A stretch of 64,000 bases of DNA from contig NC_081334.1 of NCBI RefSeq assembly GCF_022539665.2, positions 8,774,424 through 8,838,423 of the forward strand, given 5' to 3'. Source of the DNA: Daphnia carinata. Taxonomy: Eukaryota; Arthropoda; Branchiopoda; Diplostraca; Daphniidae. Every line of letters begins with the position of its first letter. Position 1 is the stretch's first letter. Below the pieces are notes generated by a model, which ran no database searches, had not been told where the DNA came from, and was given only the letters and a program-made list of their open reading frames with translations. This document shows, piece by piece, positions 17,944 to 28,699 of the stretch. The position numbers were made by a program, and so were the translations under genes.

Positions 17944-20225
17944 CAAAAGTATTTATTACTAATGTTTGCGGTCGTTTTTGTTATTCCTAGGTGACCAGCC
18001 AATTTGTGGTCGTGATATTGCTCCATAACCTCTTTTCGTAGCGTCGCCGGTACTACGATTTTTCCCCTAGCTGTGGTTAAAAGTCCGCTAGGTAAATATC
18101 GAAATTCGTCTTCTGCATCCTTGTTTGCCTTCTCTAAGTTTTTTACTACTTCTTTGCAAAAGGTATCTTCTTGCTGAGCAATTAGCCAGTCGTCAGCTAC
18201 GACTTGCTGTGATACTACAATATTAACCGGTATTCTGCTCAATGCGTCAGCATTTTGGTGCAGTTTACCAGGCCTATACTGAATTTCCATCTCAAATTGT
18301 TGCAAGAATAAGAACCATCTGGCCAATCTTCCTGTTGGCTCCCTGACCTTTTGGATGTATTGCAGAGGCCTATGGTCGGTCACTATTACAAGGTTAGTGC
18401 CGTATAGGTAATGGAAAAATGCTTTTACTGAGTGAATAATCGCATACGCTTCCTTCTCTGTGGTACACCATTTTAGTTGAACATCAGTTAGATGCTTAGA
18501 GGTGTATGCAATAGGGTGTTCTAGAGACTTATTCCATTCGTCTGTCGACTCTTCGACTACTCTTGAATCATTTATTGATTCCTCACTGGGCCCTGGGTTG
18601 GCATTTGGATGGGGCATCTGAGAGAGGATTCCGCCTACTCCATACCCGCACGCATCCGTGTGTAAGATGAAAGGGCGCGCGAAATCAGGATATGCGAGGG
18701 TAGCGGCGGAACATAAACATTCCTTGATGCCTTCAAAAGCGCTTGTTTCCTCCTGCCCCCATTGCCATGGTACTGTGCTCCTCGTGAGCCGTGTTAGTAC
18801 ATGGACTTTGTTGGCGAACTGATCTATGAACCGTCTATAGTAATTTGCGAGTCCTAGGAATGCTCTGACTTGGTCCGGGTTTTTTGGTGCCGGATACTTT
18901 TTTACCACTTTTATCTTGTTTGGGTCTACCATGACTCCTTTTTGTGACACTATGTGCCCAAGATATTCTACCGCGTTAGCTGCAAATTTGCACTTTTGAA
19001 TTTTGACTTTAAGTCCGTTTGCTTTTAAAAGGCGAAACGTCGAGGTCAGATGCTGTACGTGTTTGGCCATGCTGGTGCTGTATACAATGATGTCATCAAT
19101 ATATACCATTACGCACTTGCCAATTAACGTTCGAAGAACAATTTCCATTGTCCTCTGGAACGTGCTCGGCGCGTTGCATAGACCAAACGGCATCCTTATA
19201 TACTCGAAGTGTCCCATTTCTGCTGTAAATGCGGTTTTATGAATATCTTCCTCAGCTATCTCAATTTGCCAGTACCCACTGAACAAATCGAGTGTTGAGA
19301 AAAATTTCGCTCCGTGTAGCAAGTTCAATGTATCGTCTATTCGTGGTAGAGGATACCGATCCTTGACTGTCACTGCGTTTAAGTCCCTATAGTCTACGCA
19401 AAATCGTAGTTCTCCTGATTTCTTCTTTACCATCACTATTGATGCCCTAAAAGCGCTATGGCTTTCTCGGATGATGTTGTATTTCAACATTTCTTCGATT
19501 TGCTGCTTAGCTATCGGTTTAATAGCTGCTGGCATTCTATAGGTTCCTCTCATTTTTGGGTTTCCCGTAGTTACTATCTTATGCTTGAGTACATTTGTTC
19601 GTCCTAGTTCTATCAACTGGGATGCGAAAACTGATTTGTGGTTATGTAATACTTGCTCCATTTCTAGTCTGTCTTTCCCTTTCAGGTGTGACAGTTCAAA
19701 GGTTACTGTTTGGCTTTCCTTAATGCTATATATAGGTATGTTGATTTTCTTAAGGCTAATTACAGATTCTACTCCGTTTACTGATAATGTTAGTGTTTTA
19801 TTAGCTATATCTAATTTTGTTTTGTACTTTTTGAAGAAATCTAGTCCTAAAATACATCCTTCTTGTGTTTCAGGCAACACGAAGAAGTCATGCTCTAGTC
19901 TGCAATTTGGTGTTAATTTAAGACTTAATTTGAAACATCCCAATGGGTGCATGATGTTTCCTGACGCAGATTCAAACGACTGACTAGGTTTAGTTTCTAA
20001 TTCAGTTATGATCGCTTTATGAGGTAATAAGGCAAATCTCTCAGATGAAATAATACTAGCTGCTGCACCTGTGTCGATTAAAGCTTGTGCTTTCTGATTA
20101 CTAAATTCCACGGGTATCCTAATTAATCTACATGTTTGTTTAATCTTTCCTATTCCATTTTTGATTGGAACCTTTTCGGATTTTTGGTCCGACAATCTTT
20201 CGCTATATGTCCTATGTTGAGACAT
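17859..20225 (-). CDS. pol: Element B Pol: protease, RT, RNase H, truncated integrase
   Basis: The open frame has 788 codons. Protease is at ~45-60 (ALIDTGAAASIIS). RT follows with [26 protein letters not shown] and an intact catalytic YIDDIIVYS. RNase H has HTDACGYGVGG and VTDHRPLQYI, then RPGKLHQNADALSR. The integrase zinc domain starts (HDHKLAGHLG) but ends after NKYFWP, where a deletion joins env sequence; the last ~27 residues are the env region in the wrong frame. It overlaps gag by 76 bases in the -1 phase. RT and RNase H look functional; integrase cannot be. Confidence 0.9.
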   Translation of the reverse strand: MSQHRTYSERLSDQKSEKVPIKNGIGKIKQTCRLIRIPVEFSNQKAQALIDTGAAASIISSERFALLPHKAIITELETKPSQSFESASGNIMHPLGCFKLSLKLTPNCRLEHDFFVLPETQEGCILGLDFFKKYKTKLDIANKTLTLSVNGVESVISLKKINIPIYSIKESQTVTFELSHLKGKDRLEMEQVLHNHKSVFASQLIELGRTNVLKHKIVTTGNPKMRGTYRMPAAIKPIAKQQIEEMLKYNIIRESHSAFRASIVMVKKKSGELRFCVDYRDLNAVTVKDRYPLPRIDDTLNLLHGAKFFSTLDLFSGYWQIEIAEEDIHKTAFTAEMGHFEYIRMPFGLCNAPSTFQRTMEIVLRTLIGKCVMVYIDDIIVYSTSMAKHVQHLTSTFRLLKANGLKVKIQKCKFAANAVEYLGHIVSQKGVMVDPNKIKVVKKYPAPKNPDQVRAFLGLANYYRRFIDQFANKVHVLTRLTRSTVPWQWGQEETSAFEGIKECLCSAATLAYPDFARPFILHTDACGYGVGGILSQMPHPNANPGPSEESINDSRVVEESTDEWNKSLEHPIAYTSKHLTDVQLKWCTTEKEAYAIIHSVKAFFHYLYGTNLVIVTDHRPLQYIQKVREPTGRLARWFLFLQQFEMEIQYRPGKLHQNADALSRIPVNIVVSQQVVADDWLIAQQEDTFCKEVVKNLEKANKDAEDEFRYLPSGLLTTARGKIVVPATLRKEVMEQYHDHKLAGHLGITKTTANISNKYFWPRAGDQTRITIGQRSPSIILQHYFTTA

Positions 20226-22804
20226 CTATGACAAGTAATAGTGTTTTCTCTGTTATTACCACTTAATCTTTGTTTTCTCGCTAGCTCTGCCGATGGGTGA
20301 GGGCTCTTGGATCTTGGACGCTCGTCGTAACGCTTTGTCCGAGAATCGAGTCTCTCCCTATTCTGATACCTCTTGTCCTGGTATCGTTCTCTACCGTATG
20401 ACCGTTCACGCGACTCGGACCGGTTCCTGTCGTACGATCTGTTACGGTTGTAAGAGTGATCTCTACGGTCTCTACTATACGAATTATCCCTAGATCGCTG
20501 TCGATCTTCCCATTTAACGTTATTATATCTTGACGAATCCCTACCTTGCTTATAGGTGTCAATATTGTTTACGGACCAATCTTGTCCCGATTTCGACGCT
20601 GTACCTGACAGATTTAATTTCGTTAGGTTGTTTTTCAACTCTTCTAATTCCAGTTTTGTTTGAGTTAATTCAGCTTCTATATCTCTAGTCGGTTTCGGTG
20701 CTTCAAATTTGAATATTGGTTTTAGTTCTAGTGCCTGTGTGTTGTAGGCGATTTCTTCTGACTCTAACGCTGCTTGTTTGAAATTTTGCCAGTTTGGGGT
20801 GCTAGGGTATTTATTATGGAATAGAATTGTCTTGATGGTTGGCAGCAATCCATCTAGTAACATTTTGATTAGTGTATCATCTTTAAGAGCTGTTAGTTCA
20901 GCGCTTTCTGCTTGTTCCTCATCGCCTTCCTTGTAGATCGCACTATATGCCTGTGTTATTTTATCAATAAAATGTCTAACGGGTTGGTTAGGTGATTGTT
21001 TTACTGACAGTAGTTTCGATTTCTGTTTGGCTTTATCCGCGGGATGTTTGAAATGTTCCTTTAATGCATTCCGCCAATCGCTATAAGATTCTCTCGGTGC
21101 TACCCGTAGTCTATCGATATGCCATTGCAATGCTGTCCCCTTTAACCTTGTGGCTAAAATCTTTTTGGTGGATTCCCTCGGCCATTCGTGAATCGTTGCT
21201 ATTGCCTCCGCATCTCTTAACCATACTCCTATCGGTTGGTCGTTCACATTGCCACTATAAATAGGAATGTTCTGTGTTTCGTCTCTACGTGTAATGGCTA
21301 CTGCTAATGCTCGTATATCATCGTTTGCTGTCATTCTTGGTGTTTCGTTAGTTGTATCGGTTTCGATAGCCGGTTGTGCTAGTTGTTCTAAGAGTGTCTG
21401 GTTGTTTTTATTTAGTTGTTCTATGCTTCCTTTAAGATAATTGTTTTCGGTATCTAGTTTAGCTGCTCGCTCCGCTGCCTGTTTCGCTAACTGGAGCGCT
21501 TGTCCTAGTTCCGTTAATTCGTTTTCCAATGACACGATTTTCCTATTCTGTATGGCCAGGGTGTGTTGTGCTATCTCCAACTCGTTTGTGCTTGCGGCAC
21601 TCGCGATTGTTTGTTGTAGCGTTCTAAACTTTTCTTCTAACGACTGATTAGCCGTTTGTAACGTTGATATTTCTATTGTTTGCGTAGTTTGCTTATCGTG
21701 TAAGGTTGTTTCGTTAATCTGGCTAATGTTCAAATTGTGCTTAAGTTGATTGTTTTCTGTTTGTAGGTTAACAAATTTGCTTGTCTGGTCAATTTGTTCC
21801 TGTCTTAGAAATTCCAACTCTGCCTGTTTGGTTTTTATTGTATCGTTTAGATGCGAAATTTCCTGATTCTTATCTGTTATATTTACTATTAATTTCTTAT
21901 GTTCTACCTGTAAGGCGTGAATTTCTTTTTCCTGATCAATGCTTTTTGTTTCAAGAGCTTTGTAACTTAATTGTAGTTTCTCGAATTCTATTTGGATGTT
22001 ACTGTATTTATTCAATAAGGTTGTTCCTTCTCCAAGTAGTTGGCTTTCCCTTTCTTTCAATTTCTCTAATTCCTGCTGAAGCTTTTTCTTGTCCTTAATT
22101 AACTTGGTTTTAACTGATGTGTGTTCGGTTTCTACTTTTCTTATGGTTGATTCTAAGATTTGAACGTCCTGGGTCTTTTTTACTAGGGTGGTTATTAGGT
22201 TAGTTTTTTCTCCTTGCGTTTGCTCTAACTGTTGGGTTAAGCTGGTTGCTTGATATTCGATGGTTTGTTGCTGGATAGTAGCTGTCTGTAGTAAGGCTAA
22301 ACCTTGATTTTCAAGATCTTGTATTTTTGTTTCAGCCGCGATTAGTTTTTCCGAAATTAATTTATACTCTAAGTCTTTATCTTTTAGGCGTGTTTTTAGC
22401 TGTTTGGTTGTTGCTTTATCTTTAGCTGCTTCTAATTCTAATTTATACTGATTAATTGTTTGATGAATCTCTATTAGTGCAGTTTTTAGAATATCCCTCT
22501 CCTCTACTAGCTTATTTCTCTTTTTACTGGGTAGATTCTCTGTAGAATGATATTTCGTTAATTGTTTCTCCTCGTCGCTGTCCCTTGGGCTACTTTCAGC
22601 GCTTCTAGTTCTTTTTTGAAAAGGTACAATACGAACTTCTGCTATTTCACTCTTCTGCTCGTTTTCTAAACTGGGATATACTTTTTGGGTTGTACGCTTA
22701 GTATCTACTACGCTTCGTCTTGTGGGACGATCTTTTACTTCTACAGTTTCTTCTACTGGGGCTGACGGCTTGTATATATCTATTGCTAAGTTGTCAGATG
22801 ACAT
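20150..22804 (-). CDS. gag: Element B Gag, 884 residues, long coiled coil
   Basis: ATG at 22804 (MSSDNLAIDIYKPSAPVEE). Residues ~95-500 are a continuous coiled coil rich in Leu, Glu, Lys and Gln. The capsid region follows with IPIYSGNVNDQPIGVWLRDA and RLKGTALQWH. The last part is an Arg/Asp/Ser/Tyr-rich stretch reminiscent of RS/RD splicing-factor tails, then one CCHC knuckle (CHRCLNIGHIAKDC). It is uninterrupted. The coiled-coil extension is also present in elements A and E, so it is a family feature. Confidence 0.9.
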   Translation of the reverse strand: MSSDNLAIDIYKPSAPVEETVEVKDRPTRRSVVDTKRTTQKVYPSLENEQKSEIAEVRIVPFQKRTRSAESSPRDSDEEKQLTKYHSTENLPSKKRNKLVEERDILKTALIEIHQTINQYKLELEAAKDKATTKQLKTRLKDKDLEYKLISEKLIAAETKIQDLENQGLALLQTATIQQQTIEYQATSLTQQLEQTQGEKTNLITTLVKKTQDVQILESTIRKVETEHTSVKTKLIKDKKKLQQELEKLKERESQLLGEGTTLLNKYSNIQIEFEKLQLSYKALETKSIDQEKEIHALQVEHKKLIVNITDKNQEISHLNDTIKTKQAELEFLRQEQIDQTSKFVNLQTENNQLKHNLNISQINETTLHDKQTTQTIEISTLQTANQSLEEKFRTLQQTIASAASTNELEIAQHTLAIQNRKIVSLENELTELGQALQLAKQAAERAAKLDTENNYLKGSIEQLNKNNQTLLEQLAQPAIETDTTNETPRMTANDDIRALAVAITRRDETQNIPIYSGNVNDQPIGVWLRDAEAIATIHEWPRESTKKILATRLKGTALQWHIDRLRVAPRESYSDWRNALKEHFKHPADKAKQKSKLLSVKQSPNQPVRHFIDKITQAYSAIYKEGDEEQAESAELTALKDDTLIKMLLDGLLPTIKTILFHNKYPSTPNWQNFKQAALESEEIAYNTQALELKPIFKFEAPKPTRDIEAELTQTKLELEELKNNLTKLNLSGTASKSGQDWSVNNIDTYKQGRDSSRYNNVKWEDRQRSRDNSYSRDRRDHSYNRNRSYDRNRSESRERSYGRERYQDKRYQNRERLDSRTKRYDERPRSKSPHPSAELARKQRLSGNNRENTITCHRCLNIGHIAKDCRTKNPKRFQSKME

Positions 22805-22934
22805 TTAGGTGACTTACCCTTGTAGCGGGGAGTTCTAGACGATTTCCGGTCGTCTGCGATGTTTAAGTGGGTAGACCTGCTGGTCCGCTGCTGGGCAGGA
22901 GTCCGGGGTCGTCGGATTTGAACAAAGTTCAAAA
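22805..22934 (-). other. Element B leader between PBS and gag
   Basis: About 130 bases, GC-richer than its surroundings, with CCGACGACCCCGGACTCCTG-like clusters in sense. It is probably 5' UTR and packaging sequence. No donor like that of A/E is obvious. Confidence 0.4.
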
Positions 22935-22950
22935 CTGGACACGTTCACCA
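22935..22950 (-). promoter_or_regulatory. Primer binding site of element B
   Basis: In sense TGGTGAACGTGTCCAG lies two bases after the LTR. It begins TGG as a PBS should, but I could not assign the tRNA from memory. It clearly differs from the tRNA-Gln site of A and E. Confidence 0.55.
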
Positions 22951-22952
22951 AA

Positions 22953-23370
22953 TGTAATGTTTAACTTGTAAATGACTTTCAACTCGGCTTACTAATTACT
23001 AAGTGTATTTTCACAAGACTAACAAGACTAATCACAGGTGTAATGTAAGATTCTCTAAAACTCTACTACACTTCAACGCTCTGGACACAGACACACAATG
23101 TACTATAACGCACTAAACTCAGACCCCGAGCCCCCTTCTTGTCACAGCTTTTATCCGTTAATATGAGGTCACTCTTGACGTCAATGATCACGTGAAGACG
23201 AACTGATCGTAGAGGTGAAGAGCTGACTGATACTGGTTTGGCATGGGAAGGCTCCGTGAGGATGAAGAACTGTTTGATACTAGTTCGCCGTGGAATCATC
23301 CAAGGCTGGAATCTATTAATTAGCTAAGCTAACTAATTGGTGGCGTTCTTCGGTATATGTCCTCATCACA
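22953..23370 (-). repeat. Element B 5' LTR (418 bp)
   Basis: Near-identical twin of 15616-16033. It is followed by CATT and the satellite, completing the target duplication. Confidence 0.92.
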
Positions 23371-26300
23371 CATTGAATACACGTATATTTGATACTGTTT
23401 GAATGTAGATCATGAAACTGATTCTATAACACTATATTCACATTGAATACACGTATATTTGATGCTGTTTAATTGGAGATATTGAAACTAAATGTATCAC
23501 ACTATTTTCACATTGTATACACGTCTATTTGATACTGTTTGAATGTAGATCATGAAACTGATTCTATAACACTATATTCACATTGAATACACGTATATTT
23601 GATTCTGTTTGAATGTAGATATTGAAACTCACTGTATAACACTATATTCACATTGAATACATGTATATTTGATACTGTTTGAATGTAGATCATGAAACTG
23701 ACTCTATTACACTATATTCACATTGAATACATGTATATTTGATACTGTTTGAATGTAGATCATGAAACTGCTTCTATAACACTATATTCACATTGAATAC
23801 ACGTATATTTGATGCTGTTTGAATGTAGATATTGAAACTCACTGTATCACACTATATTTACATTCAATACACGTATATTTAATGCTGTTTGAATATAGAT
23901 ATGGAAACTCACTGTATCACACTATATTCACATTGAATACACGTATATTTGATACTGTTTGAATGTAGATCATGAAACTGATTCTATAACATTATATTCA
24001 CATTGAATACACGTATATTTGATGCTGTTTGAATGTAGATCATTAAACTGATTCTATAACACTATATTCACATTGAATAGACGTATATTTGATGCTGTTT
24101 GAATGTAGATATTGAAACTCACTGTATCACACTATATTCACATTAAATACACGTCCATTTGATACTGTTTGAATGTAGATCATGAAAATGATTCTATAAC
24201 ACTATATTCACATTGAAACACGTATATTTGATATTGTTTGAATGTAGATATTGAAACTCACTGTATCACACTATATTCACATTGAATACACGTATACTTG
24301 ATACTGTTTGAATGTAGATAATGAAACTGATTGTACAACACTATATTCACATTCAATACACGTATATTTGATACTGTTTGAATGTAGATCATGAAACTGA
24401 TTCTATAACACTATATTCACATTGAATACACGTATATTTGATGCTGTTTGAATGTAGATATGGAAACTCACTGTATCACACTATTTTCACATTGAATACA
24501 CATATATTTGATGCTGTCTGAATGTAGATTCTGAAACTCACTGTATCACACCATATTCACATTGAATACACGTATATATGATTCCGTTTGAATGTAGATA
24601 TTGAAACTCACTGTATCACACTATATTCACATTGAATACACGTATATTTGATACTGTTTGAATTTAGATCATGAAACTGGTTCTACCTCACTATATTCAC
24701 ATTGAATACACGTATATTTGATACTGTTTGAATGTAGATATTGAAACTCACTGTATCACACTATATTCACATTATATACACGTATATTTAATACTGTTTG
24801 AATGTAGATCATGAAACTGATTCTACCACATTACATTCACATTGAATACATATATATTTGTTACTGTTTGAATATTGATCATGAAAGTGATTCTATAACA
24901 CTAAATTCACAGTGAATACACGTATATTTGATACCGTTTGATTGTAGATCATGAAACTGATTCTATAACACTATATTCACATTGAATACACGTATATTTG
25001 ATACTGTTTGAATGTAGATATTGAAACTCACTGTATCACACTAAATTCACATTGAATATACGTATATTTGATGCTGTTTGAATGTAGATGTTGAAACTCA
25101 CTGTATCACACCATATTCACATTGAAGACACGTATTTTGATACTGTTTGAATATAGATCATGAAAGTGATTCTTTAACACTATATTTACATTGAATACAC
25201 GTTTATTTGATGCTGTTTGAATGTAGATCACGAAACTGATTCTATAACACTATATTCACATTGAATACACATATATTTGATGCTGTTTCAATGTAGATAT
25301 TGAAACTCACTGTATCACACTATATTCACATTGAATACACGCATATTTGATACTGTTTGAATGTAGATATTGAAACAAAATCTATAACACTATTTAAATT
25401 GAATACACGTATATTTGATGCTGTTTGAATGTAGATATTGAAACTCACTGTATCACTCTATATTCACATTGAATACACGTATATTTGATACTTTTTGAAT
25501 GTAGATATTGAAACTGACTGTATCACACTATATTCACATTGAATACACGTATATTTGATGCTGTTTGAATTTAGATATTGAAACTGATTCTATAACAGTA
25601 TATTCACATTGAATACACGTATATTTGATACTGTTTGAATGTTGATCATGAAAGTGATTCTATAACACTATATTCACATTGAATACACGTATATTTGATA
25701 CTGTTTGAATGTAGATAATGAAACTGATTCTTTAATACTATATTCACATTGAATACACGTATATTTGATGCTGTTTGAGTTTAGATATTGAAACTAAATC
25801 TATCACATTATATTCACATTGAATACACGTATATTTGATGCTGTTTGAATTTAGATATTGAAAGTGATTCTATAACACTATATTCACATTGAATCCACGT
25901 ATATTTGATACTGTTTGAATGTAGATCATGAAACTGATTCTATAACACTATATTCACATTGAATACACGTATATTTGATACTGTTTGAATGTTGATCATG
26001 AAAGTGATTCTATAACACTATATTCACTTTGAATACACGTATATTTGATGCTGTTTGAATGTAGATATTGAAACTGATTCTATAATACTATATTCACATT
26101 GAATACACGTATATTTGATGCTGTTTGAGTGTAGATATTGAAACTAAATCTATCACATTATATTCACATTGAATACACGTATATTTGATACTGTTTGAAT
26201 GTTGATCATGAAAGTGATTCTATAACACTATATTCACATTGAATACACGTATATTTGATACTGTTTGAATGTAGATCATGAAACTGATTCTTCAACACTA

Positions 26301-26681
26301 TATTCACATTGAATACACGTATATTTGATGCTGTTTGAGTGTAGATATTGAAACTGATTCTATAACGCTTTATTCACACTGAATACACGTATATTTGATG
26401 CTGTTTGCATGTAGATATTGAAACTCGCTGTATAACACTATATTCACATTGAATACACGTATATTTGATGCTGTTTGAATGTAGGTAATGAAACTCATTG
26501 TATCACACTATATTCACATTGAATACACGTATATTTATACTGTTTGAATGTAGATCATGAAACTGATTCTATAACACTATATGCACATTGAATACACATA
26601 TATTTGATGCTGTTTTTAATGTAGATATTGAAACTCACTGTATAACACTATATTCACATTGAATACACGTATATTTGATAC
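23371..26681. repeat. 70-bp satellite, segment 2
   Basis: About 47 monomers. The two monomer types often alternate, suggesting a partial 140-bp higher-order unit. A few monomers are one or more bases short (for example near 24215, 25130, 25390 and 26535). It ends inside a monomer at the LTR of locus C. Confidence 0.95.
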
Positions 26682-26867
26682 TATAAAGTTTCCAGATCCC
26701 GTGTATTTGCATTGAGTTGCTGAACCAACTCCAAAATACAAGCTACAAAATATGCAGTATTTATACTACTACAGAACACACATATTGAAGGTGAAGAGGG
26801 TGGAGATACGTTCACTTTCACATTTTCATAGGTGTGGCTCTTTTGGTTAGCCTTTGGGCTTGTTACA
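26682..26867 (-). repeat. Element C 3' LTR (186 bp)
   Basis: In sense TGTAACAAGCCC ... CTTTATA, homologous to the 201-bp LTR of A. The terminal TGT/ACA pair is damaged on the left side (TAT). A TATA box is at 26758-26766. Confidence 0.8.
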
Positions 26868-26882
26868 TTCCTTCCCTTCTTC
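26868..26882 (-). promoter_or_regulatory. Polypurine tract of element C
   Basis: In sense GAAGAAGGGAAGGAA directly precedes the 3' LTR. The tract of E (60694-60707) ends in the same GGGAAGGAA. Confidence 0.8.
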
Positions 26883-27238
26883 GATAATAAGAATTGGTCC
26901 TCCAATTTGCATTTTCTGTCACCGGCTACAGTTGTTGGTATGGTTAAATAATAAAACTTATTCCTTCACCACAAATTTATAAGAAGAGTTATATGTGTTT
27001 TTTAAAAAGATTGCTGGCGTAGTGTCTCCTTTCTTTTCTTCTTTGATTCTTGCATTTCTTTCTGCCCGGTATTTCTGCTATGTTGATTATGGCTTGTTCA
27101 TTTTCCTCGCGGCGGTATTGTTGGTGGTTCTTTTCTTTTATTTCTTGTCAGGGAATTACTGTTATGTTTTAGTTCCCATTTTCCGAGGATGGCTTGCGCT
27201 CTTTTCCTGCATGGTTTTGAACTCGCCTTGCGCCCATG
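26883..27238 (-). other. Element C 3' untranslated region
   Basis: It is T-rich on the plus strand. In sense it may hold decayed codons for the end of the ankyrin protein (a MINMGARRVQN reading lies just after 27260 in another frame). Nothing else is seen. Confidence 0.35.
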
Positions 27239-28300
27239 TTAATCATGTCGAATATCATGTCGTAATATTTCAATCATGTCAATTCCATTGAATCCGACTG
27301 CTACGTGTAGAGCGGTTTCGCCTGGGGTGTCTTGTTGGTTTATGTTGATTATTCTTTTGGCGCAAATTATAGTTGCAAGGTCTTCTAGCCCATACATGGC
27401 TAGGTAATGCAGAACGGTTTTGCCCTGATGTGTACTAATATTGATATTAGTTGGCGACCATATCAACTTCGCACATTCTAAGTTCTCGTATGAGATTGCC
27501 AGCATTAAGGGAGTTTCTCCGTTGTAATTGTGTGCTGTAAATTCGCAATTGATATGTTTTAAGATCCGTAGTAATAGTAGATCATTTAGGGTTACTGCGG
27601 TATGAGCAATTGTTTTTCCATGGTAAAGGATTTCCGGGTTTGCTCCGAAGGAAAGTAAAAGGTCTGTAATATCATACCTACTTCTTCTTACGCTTGTATG
27701 GAGTAGCGTTTGTTCTTTTTCATATCTCTCGTTGAGGATTGTAGCCATCTTCTGTCTTGGCCAACCTTGTTGTGATTCCATTTTATTTTTGATGCACTTT
27801 CTTATCATCCATAAGGGAGCTCCCATCATCGATAATGAAAGTTTTCCATCTTCCAGGTCTATCATAGCTTGCCTTCGCAGCTGGATTTTTTCTGCTCGGG
27901 ATGCCGATATGGATGCTATCGTTTTCATCCGACAGTTTTTGCATGCTTCCGTTTCCTTTTGTTGGTCGTCCGGCTTGTTGCGTTTTTGTGGAGGTTCACA
28001 TTGAAGATAGTCGTCACTGTCGTATCCTATTGTAAAGTCAACACTGTTGTCACTTTCCATATCGGGTTCCGTTCCACTATACGCCATTAACCCCTCGTTT
28101 TCATCATCACTTGATTCACTGTTGCTATTTACTTCCTCTTTATTCCCGTAAAAGTCGTTCTTTTCCGTTTCTATTCCATTCCATCCCATGTATTGCACTA
28201 ATTGCTTGTTTTCGTCCGTACCTTTTTGCACTCTCCTGCTGACTATTCTCACTTTCGGTATCGCTGATGGTAATTAGTTCATTTCTCTTTTCCATCCTCT
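27239..28300 (-). pseudogene. Ankyrin-repeat accessory gene, copy in element C
   Basis: The main open frame (27239-28252) encodes an acidic N-terminal region (NSESSDDENEG), a CKNCRMKT motif and a helical segment. At least four ankyrin repeats follow: QTLLHTSVRRSRYDITDLLL, then GKTIAHTAV, GETPLMLAISYENLECAKLI, GKTVLHYLAMYGLEDLATII and GETALHVAVGFNGIDMIEIL. The frame starts at GTG; the ATG that opens an acidic leader (MEKRNELITISDTESE, near 28295) is in another frame, so a break or splice lies between. The homologue in element E (59464-60474) has the same order, including the CxxC and the DVTDLLL-type repeat. The fold is certain; function is unknown. An IkappaB-like decoy role is a guess from viral ankyrin proteins. 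Confidence 0.8.
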
Positions 28301-28699
28301 GGGAATGATTATACCCTTATATTCGTAAACTCTGGTGATGAAATTATTTGCCATTTTGAGATGATTTGTTGGTTTGCAATGTGCACTTTGCTTTACGAAG
28401 CTTTATTGGAATTATGTCGTTGAGATACTGGGAAGAGTTTTGTGTGTTTGCAAATTTTTCAAACGGTTTTCGCGTTGCTTTTTCTTTTCTCTTATGTTCT
28501 TGTTTCTGTGTTCTTAATTTGATAACAGGTTTTCATGCATTTTAATATATTCCATTTTCTGTCTTGGAGTTGGGTTGGATTCTTTTTCGTCGCGTCTTGT
28601 CGCGCTGACAGGTGGGTGTGCCGCTGGGCGAATCGACAAATATTTTGTTCGTTTCCAACTTTCTTTATTCCTTTTTTAGTTATTGTCTTTTTCGCATAG
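28301..28699. other. Element C spacer; possible upstream exon of the antisense gene
   Basis: On the plus strand an ATG near 28535 opens a short frame ending near GACAG|GTGGGT, a possible donor. A good acceptor, TTTTTCGCATAG, ends at 28699. The phases do not agree, so I do not call an exon. Confidence 0.3.

Larger units (their letters stand above)
15616..23370 (-). mobile_element. Element B: Ty3/gypsy element inserted in satellite, internally deleted
   Basis: It is bounded by two 418-bp LTRs that differ at very few positions (one seen, T/G near 15702 against 23039). A CATT target duplication lies at 15612-15615 and 23371-23374, and the satellite repeat resumes in register. Gag and the first half of pol are open. 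A deletion joins the integrase zinc domain to the env TM region near 17944. The near-identical LTRs indicate recent insertion. B may have moved in its deleted form using proteins supplied by another copy. Confidence 0.9.

Noticed and set aside
22935-22950. Naming the tRNA primer of element B
   Set aside because: The complement does not match a tRNA 3' end I can recall with confidence.
14857-26681. Regular 70-bp repeats as a CRISPR array
   Set aside because: Monomers are contiguous with no unique spacers, and the context is eukaryotic retroelements.
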